A stretch of DNA of 64,000 nucleotides, from assembly GCA_019973155.2 (NCBI GenBank), contig BPQB01000001.1, positions 2,046,001 to 2,110,000 on the forward strand, read 5' to 3'. Of the stretch, positions 56,041-64,000 are shown one piece after another. This stretch comes from Phanerochaete sordida. Its lineage: Eukaryota; Basidiomycota; Agaricomycetes; Polyporales; Phanerochaetaceae. How positions within the stretch are numbered: the stretch's first letter is position 1; each line of letters opens with the position of its first letter. The position numbers and the translations under genes were made by a program. Below the pieces are notes generated by a model. That model made no database searches. It had not been told where the DNA came from and saw only the letters and a list, made by a program, of their open reading frames with translations.

Positions 56041-57053
56041 ATGGTCCGGCAGGCGATCCTCCTTGCGGCCCTCGTGCCAACCGCTCTCGCGTTCTCGGGC
56101 ACCCACCCTGTTGTTGCGTGGTCCTCTCACAGGTCAGTAGTGCTGACGTTTGGGCGTGGCTGCTGGACTGAACATTGGAACAGCTCGGATGCGCTGACCG
56201 CCGCGAGCAAGTCCACCGACACGGGATACTTCCTGGAGAGCCTGCTCTCCGACGACTCCGTGTGTGACCACGATGCCATTGTTCTCGTAGACCAGCTGGG
56301 TGTATGTATTCAGCACATACCGCGCAGTGCATCCTTACTGACACCGACGCCCAGCTGCACGCTTCCGACCTCCGTTCGCTGCCCCCATCCTCGAAGCTCG
56401 CGCGCTCGCTCGAGTCCTCTGCGGCCTCTGTGGAGCTGCCCTACATGCGCCACAGCGGCGCGAACCCCTTCGCTGGTGTCTCGGAGGCGATTGCGCAGCG
56501 CTGCGGCTCCCGCCTGCTGAGCGTGTCTGCCGGGGAGGTCGCGCCGCACCTGGAGGCGGCGCCCAAGGAGAAGCACGTCGTGTGCATGAGCATGCCTGCG
56601 GTGCAGGGCACCTCTGAGTACCGCAAGGGACTCGTGGCTGAGCTCGGTGCGTACATGCGTCCTGGCCGCTGTAATGTAATCACTGACGATTCAGCAGAGT
56701 CTACGCTCGCGTCGGAGCTGGAACAGGTCGCGAACACTTTCTCGAAGTACATGGTCGTCTACGCCGGATGGAGCCAGCTCCTGCAGTCGCGCCAGGACTC
56801 GGACGACGCGCCTGCGCTCGAGTTTGTCGCACCCGCCGGCTCTGCGTCGCCCAGCAAAGCCGCGGCGAACGACGGCGGCGTTCTCAAGAGGTACCAGCTC
56901 CTGACGCCGGGTCTCATCGTCTCGCTCTTTGTCGCGCTGTTCATCCTTCTCCCCGTCGTGTTCCTCGGCGTGTCGACTCTGGCGAGCATCCAGTCTCCAG
57001 TGAGGCTGGACGCGCCGAAGGGCTTCAACGCTGCGGAGAAGAAGAACCAGTAA
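56041..57053 (+). CDS. BIG1: BIG1-like ER membrane protein (V-ATPase Ac45-related)
   Basis: Four exons: 56041-56132, 56184-56301, 56355-56646, 56698-57053; 285 residues. It begins with a cleavable signal peptide (MVRQAILLAALVPTALAFSG) and continues with a lumenal domain (HPVVAWSSH, VCDHDAIVLVDQLG, LPYMRHSG). A single C-terminal membrane span in RYQLLTPGLIVSLFVALFIL is followed by VSTLASIQSP, the conserved BIG1/Voa1 end. The last four residues, KKNQ, fit a KKxx ER-retrieval signal. Yeast Big1 is an ER protein needed for normal beta-1,6-glucan and the related Voa1 helps assemble V-ATPase V0; which role applies here is open. Type I topology and ER location are well supported by the sequence. Confidence 0.88.
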
Positions 57054-57507
57054 ACGGTTCTGTAGCATCGTGTTGTTCTGGAATCACCCTTATACCATCA
57101 CTTTCGCCAACGCGTTGCCTCATCGGGCGGCCTGCACGAGTGACAGCACTGTCGCAGAGGAGAAGGTCCGTACGTGATAGGCTTTACGCGGGGGACAGCA
57201 GGCGCTGGTGATGTCGGTGTCAAAACGGGTGAGTCATGGGCGTAAGGTGGGCGTCAGCGCTCCTTTTCTGCAGCCAGGATTCCCATGCATGGCGGCCATT
57301 CGTAAGTCTGCCCTCCAGCACCGCGTACGATTCATTGCGAGAACGCACAGAGCTTACTGATAGGATTTGTGAGGGTGATTGGACGACGCGGGCTGGCCTG
57401 CTCACCGTCTATAAAAATGCCCGCCGCCTCGCAAGGTTGTTCTCCAGCATCCTCCTCCTCCTCCGCCACCTCTCGAACTAACCAGTTCGCCCTCTTCCCT
57501 TACAAAA
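57054..57507. other. Intergenic region with the quinone reductase promoter
   Basis: About 0.45 kb containing the 3' flank of the BIG1-like gene and the 5' flank of the WrbA-type gene; no coding signal. Confidence 0.5.
57410..57417 (+). promoter_or_regulatory. TATA box of the quinone reductase gene
   Basis: TATAAAAA lies about 90 nt upstream of the start codon, followed by a pyrimidine-rich leader (CATCCTCCTCCTCCTCCGCC). A strong TATA fits an inducible stress gene. Confidence 0.65.
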
Positions 57508-58467
57508 ATGGTCTTCTGCTTCCCCTGCAAGCGGCTCTTCAAGCACTTTGACGACGAGGCCGACGCGTCCGCCAGGACGTCCCTCACCAAGACGCAGACA
57601 CCTCCTCCGAAGACCAGCCCCAAGACCGAAAAGGCCGCCGCGCCGCGCCGCCCTAACATCGCGATCATCATCTACAGCATGTACGGACACATCGCAAAGA
57701 GTAGGCCTATCTATAGCGCCGCGCGCCCCACACGCTGACCCCGCACGCAGTGGCCGAGGCAGTGAAGAGCGGCGTCGAGAAGGCGGGCGGCACCGCCACC
57801 ATCTACCAGTGCGTCCCTGGGTGCCCCCGATGCACGCCGGACGCGCTCTCTAACCGCGCCCGTTTAGGATCCCGGAGACGCTCCCCGCGGACGTCCTCGC
57901 CAAGATGCACGCGCCGCCGAAGCCCGCGTACCCCGTCATCTCGCCCGCGGCGCTGCCCACGTTCGACGGCTTCGTGCTCGGCATCCCGACGCGCTTCGGG
58001 AACTTCCCCGCGCAGTGGAAGGTGCGCACGCCGTCTCACACAATCATACCGCATGGCTGACGAGGCGCAGGCGTTCTGGGACGCGACGGGCCAGCTGTGG
58101 GCGCAGGGCGCGCTCGCGGGCAAGTACGCGTCGATCTTCGTCTCGACGGCCGGCCAGGGCGGCGGCCAGGAGGCGACCGCCGCGAACGCGATCTCGACGC
58201 TCGCGCACCACGGCATCCTCTACGTGCCCCTCGGCTACTCGCGCGCCTTCCCGCAGCTCACGAACCTCGACGAGGTCCACGGCGGTCGGTGTCATTCTTC
58301 ATATCTCCTTCAAGCTTGTAAGCTGACGTGTGGACATCCTAGGCTCGCCATGGGGCGCGGGCACGCTCGCGAACGCTGACGGCTCGCGGCAGCCGTCCGC
58401 CCTCGAGCTCGAGATCGCCACGATCCAGGGACAGCAGTTCCACGAGCTCCTCGCGCGCGCCATGTAA
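57508..58467 (+). CDS. WrbA/Pst2-type NAD(P)H quinone oxidoreductase (flavodoxin fold)
   Basis: Five exons: 57508-57700, 57751-57808, 57868-58021, 58071-58284, 58343-58467; 247 residues. A ~45-residue N-terminal extension ([11 protein letters not shown], then a Lys/Thr/Pro linker) precedes the flavodoxin fold. The FMN phosphate loop lies in [19 protein letters not shown]. Other WrbA signatures are [51 protein letters not shown] and the end [17 protein letters not shown] with [14 protein letters not shown]. It should reduce quinones by two electrons with NAD(P)H, useful in stress and in wood-decay quinone cycling (the latter is inference). The extension with two nearby Cys is unusual for WrbA but is seen in other fungal homologues. 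Confidence 0.93.
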
Positions 58468-58746
58468 TTTCCGGACGCCGCCGTCCACACTAGATCCCCC
58501 CAGCCTCACGATACCGCCCCTGTACGCTAGATAATGCGCTCTTAATTTGTGTGTATGCTCCGGACGCTTCCTGCCATGCCAATGCAATGTGCTACTCGAT
58601 ATAGTGCGAAAGTGTGTGAACGAGGGACAGAAAAGAGAATGTGGACATCCAGGTTGGTGCAGAGACAAAAATACAAGCCCGGTCCAGGTAAACTACACAG
58701 CGCGCGCGCTGCAGGATTACACGCTGCCATACTTGGCGCCGCACGC
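58468..58746. other. Short convergent intergenic region
   Basis: About 0.28 kb between the quinone reductase and TGL-lipase stop codons; no coding signal. Confidence 0.5.
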
Positions 58747-61700
58747 TTAGAGGCCCTGCGACTCGTGCGCGTCGTACGCCTCGTCCTCGTCGCTCCAGCT
58801 GTCGCGCGCGTGCCGCACGCTGCGGCGCTGGCCAGACAGCACCGACAGGTCGTCGTCGTCCGACGAGCTCTCGCTGCTCGCGACCGCCGCGGGCTCGTCC
58901 TCCTTCGCGCCGAACAGCCGGCCGCGGTTCCGCATCGACGAAAACGGCGAGAAGGACGCGGTCCGGAGCCGCTTGAAGAGCGCGGACGGGCTCGCGGGCA
59001 GCGACGCCTGGGGAGGCGCCAGCGGCGTCTGCGCTGCCGGCGGCGCGTCCGCCTGCGCCTCGGAGGAGCCCTCGCGGTCCGGAGGTGGGTCCGGCGTCGC
59101 GGCGCCGTAGTCGATCTGCGGGATGTCGTCGCCGCTGTCGCCGTCGACGTTGGTCTGGGAGGTGAGCCACGGACGCCGATGCGCGAATGCGCGACGGAGC
59201 TCTTGCGCAGATATGCCGTTCGTACGAGCCGGCCCGTATCCCTGCGTCGAACGTCGGCTCCGGCGGCTCTGTGGTCTGCTATTCTGGAACTCGGCTTCGG
59301 TGTCGGAGTCGATGGCAAGGGGAGAATCTTGGCTCTGGCTTTGCGACAGGCCGGGAACAAACATCTTGGTGTCGGTGATGGGTGGCGGGAGCTGTTCTTG
59401 GGGCATCGACTCGAGCTTCTGCTCTGCTCGCTCCTGAGCTCGGGTACGCATTGCTCTTCTGACTGCTTGCCGACCGAGGAATATCTGCCTCTCCAGGCGA
59501 TATCTGTTCTCGATAATGTGCAGCTAATGCAAAACGACAATCAGTCAGTCTGACTGCGACGCTTGGCCGTGCAAACTCACTTTCGGCCATGTCACAAGTT
59601 GACCAACGCGCATCATACGCTCGAGTTCCGGAGGATCAGGGTCGCTCAGGATGTTGATCCAATCCCTGAAACGTGTCCTTGGCCAGATGCTGCGATAGCG
59701 TGAATAACATGAGAGACACGGCACATCGTCCGAACTTACGTGACGGCGCCGTCGAAACGCTGCAAAAAGACACTCGACCAGTCCTGGCCTAATATTGGCG
59801 GCAAAAGATCGAGGTCGCGTATCACCTTGAAGTTCTTGGTTAACTCCAGCTTTAGCCATTGCTCCGCCGCAGCAAGCAGGAAGTTTCCACGCCAGCCTAG
59901 GAGACAGGTCAGCCTGCGTCCATGGAAACTGCTGCAATGCGACTTGCCTTTGCCTTTGCGCGTTGCTACAGGCTTACCGGCGGACCCGCGAGGCGCAAAG
60001 AAGAAAAGATGGACATGTGGATTAGCCTGCGAGACTACCGGGTGTGTCACTGGCGCGATGCTTATCAGTAAGAAGAATATCACGATCGCAGTAGAACCTA
60101 CCGTTGAAGTGTAAATTAAGCGATTGTACAGGGATGTCGACTCTGAAACGAATTTAGTCGAGTTTTGTATATTATGTATGTAATCACCAACCTCAGCGAG
60201 CCGTCCTTGAACTTACTACCCCAGTTCCAGGGCACCAGAGACCCGTCTTTGGTTTTCTGCATGAGCACCACGGGATTGAGAATCCCGGGAACGGCAGCAG
60301 ATGCCAAAAGGGCACTCCAAATGACCGTGTCCGGAGCTGTCAGATAATTGAGCAGCTTCGTCGGTCTGCGACAGCGTCAGGCTATGGCTTGTGTGTACTC
60401 CCGAACCCACTCACGAGTGACGATCTGCCGGGATGACCGAGACGTTCAGGATTCTTCCGGTCCGCATATATGCTTCGCGGAAAGTCATGGAGCCCCTCGT
60501 GAAGAACGTAGCCTATATGTGCCGCCTTAATATGTTGTGCCAGGCAAAGGAGGAAGTACGTACCTTGCGTGCCCATTGGACACTGTCGAACCGTGCCCCA
60601 GTCGTCCAAAAACGCCGGAACCAAACCTTGAACGGGTCCTCGCACGCGGTGATACGATTTGCCAACTCTGGCACGAGCAACTCGCGAAGCTCATCATCTC
60701 TACGCGTGCAGACGAGTGCCGCCACCAGTCCGCCCGCGGATGTTCCAGAGATGACGCGCGGGAGAAGATTCGCGTCGAGGAACGCCTTTACGACACCGAA
60801 GTGGTCTAGGAAGCATGGTAAGGACCACGGAGTATGCGGTTCAGCTTTGCGCGTCCACGTACAGTACCCAAATGTAGCACCACCGGACAGACACAGTGCA
60901 GTGGTCCCAAGGTTTGTGTTGACGTTCTTGAAGAACCGCTTCTTCTCTTCGTTTGTCAGATCTGGGGTTTCACGGACGAATTGTAGCGCCTGCTCTTGCT
61001 CGGTCACGTAGGCTATTCGAGGTTAGTGAGAATATCTAAGACATATTGTACCTGAACGCACCTTCTATCAAATCCTTAGTGCCGTAAAACGTCTGCAGCA
61101 CCTATCAAAACACGATCACTAAATCTATGAACGAAGGTCACACACCTCGCTATACAGCCTAGGCGACTCGACACCAGCAAAGTTCGTTCGGATCGACGTC
61201 TCCAAGACGCCAAGAACACCGCGTGCATCCTTCTTCACTCTGAGGTTCTTCAGGGTGCGCAGAACCTACGTCATGCATTGCACCGTCAGTAGTGATCTAC
61301 CGCGATTCCAACAATCGCCGTCTGCGCCAGGATCCTCTCTCACCTTCCGAACGAGCTTCCAGTCGTAATATGTGTCCTCATCCACTGTTTTCCACTCAGC
61401 GAATTCCAAATATTCGTCCAGGGCTATTGCGGCTTCTTTCCACTCCTGAAAGCGCTTACATGAGTAATTATACCTGGCTGTATGCAGGTCCGACGGACCT
61501 CATAAGTCTGAGCGTTGCGCATTCTCTTCCTCAATTGTCCTTTACGACCTCTCCCTGCCAGACAATGAATTCGCTGACGTCGGCCGGAATATGACATCAC
61601 TCACATGCTATCAACCACTCTTTCGTATTGACGAGCTGCCGGATGAGCACATACATGCCGAACTCGAAGGATATTAAGAGGAATATTATGGTCTACAAAA

Positions 61701-62213
61701 GCCATCAACGGGAAGCTCTGACATAAAATGTGCACGTATGGACATACAAGCAAGGGCCATCGCAAGATGAGAAACATCCACTCTTGTCCTCTTGTTATCG
61801 ACTTGTCATTGGCAGACTTCTTGCGATGTCTTGGCAAAAGCAGCGTCGGCACGGTGTTATAGCGGAATATATTGTCATGACGTACCGCTTCACTCTCTGG
61901 TTCACGGGGGCGAAATCCGACAGCGCGGACACCTTGCGCACCCGCTGACCGGGCACGCCATAGACTCCGACCTGCGGCGAGGAGGGCACCTGGGGGCTCA
62001 GAAGTTCGTCTGACAGTCCCGCATTCTCGTCTGAGTTCAGGGCCTGTTCAAAGGTCCGCATATGACTTTGCAAAGCGCACGTAGAGTCGACATCAGCGAC
62101 CCTGAGGATGGAAGCGGTCGGACGCACGCTTCGTCGACATAGTCCGTGTAGAGATCGGGTATGATGCCGTTCCGTCCTGAGGACGAGGCAGCATTTGTGC
62201 GTTGGGAGGTCAT
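58747..62213 (-). CDS. Patatin-like triacylglycerol lipase (TGL3/4/5-type)
   Basis: Seventeen exons: 62213-62128, 62065-61886, 61790-61748, 61692-61605, 61554-61499, 61445-61344, 61265-61146, 61101-61062, 61012-60863, 60805-60564, 60512-60415, 60365-60192, 60142-60102, 60049-59948, 59896-59740, 59665-59581, 59523-58747; 846 residues. A membrane-associated segment (TIIFLLISFEFGMYVLIRQL) precedes the DUF3336 part (YYDWKLVRKVLRTLKNLRV). The patatin domain keeps its oxyanion loop (ALCLSGGATFGYYHFG), the GTSAG nucleophile elbow (VISGTSAGGLVAAL) and a DGS-type Asp motif (FKDGSLRVDIP). GSMTFREAYMRTGRILN and HPVVSQANPHVHLF are TGL-specific blocks. The C-terminus is Ser/Gln-rich and acidic, probably regulatory. 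It should hydrolyse triacylglycerol at lipid droplets. Intron 14 uses a GC donor. Exon phases agree throughout. Confidence 0.93.
59897..59947 (-). other. GC-AG intron in the patatin lipase gene
   Basis: The donor AAAG|GCAAGT and acceptor TCCTAG give TRKGKGWRGNFL, the conserved family sequence. The 51-nt intron is stop-free and a multiple of three, so retention would insert 17 residues. Confidence 0.75.
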
Positions 62214-63435
62214 TGCGGGTGGGGATGGCTCAGAGACGACATGGGACGGGGGAGGTGGTGAACATGAGCGCGGTGCTCGCCAGAGCCACCTTGTTGGCCC
62301 GCGCCCCGGCGCCTCGGTCCACCTCGGTCACCACTACGTCACGCCGCCCTTTGTAACGTGCGTCACGGACGCGTCGCGCTCGCGGTCGTCCTCGTCGTCC
62401 TCGCTCGTCACCTGCGATTTCCCCCCTCGTCGACCGACTATCTAACTTCTCTCTTATTGTCTGGACAACTGTTGGCGCCAAGAGAAGACATGCAATCTTT
62501 CGTAAACACACGTGCTTAGTAGAACAGCACCGACAGAGAACCAAAGATTCCTGTCAGGCTGAGTAGGACATGTGCGTCGTTGCTGGGGTGTGCTCAGGCT
62601 GGGTCCGTCCGTTGCCAGATTCTCCAGTAATCTCTCACCATCCGCCGTTCTCCGCTTTCAATAACAAAGAACAGTCAACCATCACCGCCGCTATCTCGTT
62701 GGATCTTGGAGACGTGGAAGAAAGCTCTATGCACAAACAGCCGAGGACGGTATGAGCATCAAAGGAAGCATAGGAATGAGGCTTCCGCCGACGGGTCATC
62801 ATGATAGAAGACAACGTTTACCGTACAGTATAGTACCCCACTCTTGTCACCCGATGCTGCGATGGTGTAGACGTACAGTAGGGCTTTCAATCCGAGTCCG
62901 TGCTCGGAGACTCCATATCTGCGATCCTCCCAGTGAACAAGAGCCGACGCTAGGCACGATGGCCGCTCAATAGAGATCGATAGGCCAACGCCGCATACCA
63001 CGACAGTACGAATGGTGCTTATCCGCTGTCCGAGAACGGATCCGCTCCTGCGCAGCAAAGGCAGAACCTCTGGCGCTGGACTGCTTGGCACAGCACCAGA
63101 CCGTGCGCAGTGCAGCGAGAACCACACTCCGGTGGAGAGATGTTCGCTGCGCGTGGCTGCGCCCCCGTTGTCACGGCTTTTTCATGGAATTTGACATACG
63201 CTCGCCGTAGCACGACACTCAGGGGGACGCTCGCCGATCGATAATGGCCGCTGGGGCCGTTTCGCAAGATGATTATTTCGTGGTCTCCGCACAGCCGGGC
63301 CCTGATTTGGGATGACATCAATGGGTTCCTGGTCGTCGCAAAGCTATATAAGACCCCCGGGTCGCCATCGATGCTCCCCAGTTCTTACACTCACCCACCA
63401 CCACACACAACACTCTCTTCCTCACACAAGTCATC
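62214..63435. other. Divergent intergenic region, 1.2 kb
   Basis: Contains the 5' flanks of the patatin lipase and CipC genes. No coding signal beyond short unsupported frames. Confidence 0.5.
63345..63351 (+). promoter_or_regulatory. TATA box of the CipC-like gene
   Basis: TATATAA lies about 90 nt upstream of the ATG and is followed by a CT/CA-rich leader, the arrangement of a highly expressed fungal gene. Confidence 0.7.
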
Positions 63436-63931
63436 ATGGGTTGGTTCGGCACTGATTCCGAGGAGTACAACGCCTACCAGCAGGTACGTCTGTCGCGTTC
63501 TTGTGTAGCGTGCTGGGCAGAGCTGACAGCACGCGTTACAGGTCCAGAACGCTCCCCACAAGTCGTCGATCTCTCACGAGCTCATCGCTGCCGCCGCCTC
63601 CTACGAGGCTGCCAAGGCCTACGAGAACCACTGCGAGCGCAACGGCCAGCCTCAGAGCCACGAGAAGGCTAAGGAGATCCTGTGAGTCCTTCGTCGCGTT
63701 CGCGGCCCTGCACGCTTTGCTCACAGGTTTCCCGACAGTGCCGGTCTGTCTGGTGCCTTCATCGACCACATCGTCGAGACCAAGGGCCTCGACTTTGTCG
63801 ACAAGGAGAAGGCCAAGCGTCACGGTAAGCGGCCTGCCTTCATGCTCCGCTGAGGTGATGGCTGACGTGTCTTTCAAGCCCATGAGCGTACCACTGGTGC
63901 CTACGATGCCACCAACTCCAACAACTACTGA
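63436..63931 (+). CDS. CipC-like small stress/antibiotic-response protein (DUF3759)
   Basis: Four exons: 63436-63483, 63542-63681, 63727-63824, 63879-63931; 112 residues, the usual length. Family blocks are MGWFGTDSEEYNAYQQ, HKSSISHELIAAAASYEAAK, FIDHIVETKGLDFVDKEKAK and the terminal AHERTTGAYDATNSNNY. CipC proteins are small, abundant and often induced by antibiotics or other stress and on plant-like substrates; the molecular role is unknown. The strong TATA box fits high expression. Confidence 0.93.
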
Positions 63932-64000
63932 AGTGGGCGCGCCATCTGTATAACACAGTCATATCATTATCTCAGAATCAAGGGAACGGTGTAGAATAAC

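Noticed and set aside
1..64000. Search for transposons, LTRs, CRISPR arrays, rRNA
   Set aside because: No reverse transcriptase, transposase, long terminal repeats, spaced repeats or rRNA-like segments were seen by eye; a repeat-masking run would be needed for old, diverged copies.

Overview
The window is nuclear DNA of a filamentous basidiomycete, most likely an Agaricomycete. The evidence is GC-rich coding sequence, dense genes on both strands, and very short introns (mostly 47-65 nt, GT-AG with occasional GC-AG). Many genes are split into 5-21 exons, and several protein types are typical of mushrooms (WWM1-like WW protein, CipC/DUF3759, a type II membrane glycosyltransferase-like family). 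No rRNA, tRNA, CRISPR array or recognisable transposon was seen. Exon models were built by eye from splice signals plus family conservation. For every complete multi-exon model the summed exon length is a multiple of three.

Layout. 1-5.25 kb: two divergent, almost intron-free fusion genes for sugar metabolism. One joins a GDP-mannose 3,5-epimerase-like domain to two glycosyltransferase domains and runs off the left edge; the other joins a SAM methyltransferase to a GT8 glycosyltransferase. 5.5-8 kb (minus): a WW-domain protein and an HMG-box protein. 8.6-11.9 kb (plus): a PNUTS-like PP1 regulator with TFIIS-N and CCCH domains. 12.5-15.8 kb (minus): a glutamine-rich LIM-domain-binding co-regulator. 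17.75-18.57 kb (plus): IMP3. 19.0-24.96 kb (minus): a 21-exon kinesin-3. 25.96-27.69 kb (plus): a type II membrane glycosyltransferase-like protein. A gene-poor 2.4 kb stretch follows. 30.1-32.0 kb (plus): a cyclopropane-fatty-acid synthase-like enzyme.

Right half. 33.1-34.0 kb (minus): Arl2. 34.25-38.44 kb (plus): eIF5B. 38.65-41.17 kb (plus): an amino-acid permease. 41.4-43.6 kb (minus): the Icp55-type aminopeptidase. 43.8-46.3 kb (plus): a class 3 lipase. 46.6-48.9 kb (minus): a degenerate phosphoesterase with an RRM-like tail. 49.3-54.5 kb (plus): MED13. 55.3-55.8 kb (minus): SPT4. 56.0-57.05 kb (plus): a BIG1-like ER protein. 57.5-58.5 kb (plus): a WrbA-type quinone reductase. 58.7-62.2 kb (minus): a 17-exon patatin/TGL lipase. 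63.4-63.9 kb (plus): CipC.

Most genes are housekeeping (transcription: PNUTS, LDB, MED13, SPT4; translation and ribosome: eIF5B, IMP3; transport: kinesin-3, Arl2) and do not form an operon-like unit. The left-edge pair is the exception: epimerase, three transferase domains and a methyltransferase lie head to head and look like a small glycan-modification module, possibly of foreign origin because introns are nearly absent. The second striking feature is extreme exon fragmentation, with coding exons of 7, 7, 11, 12, 17, 17, 19, 20 and 21 nt placed inside conserved motifs, plus three GC-AG introns.
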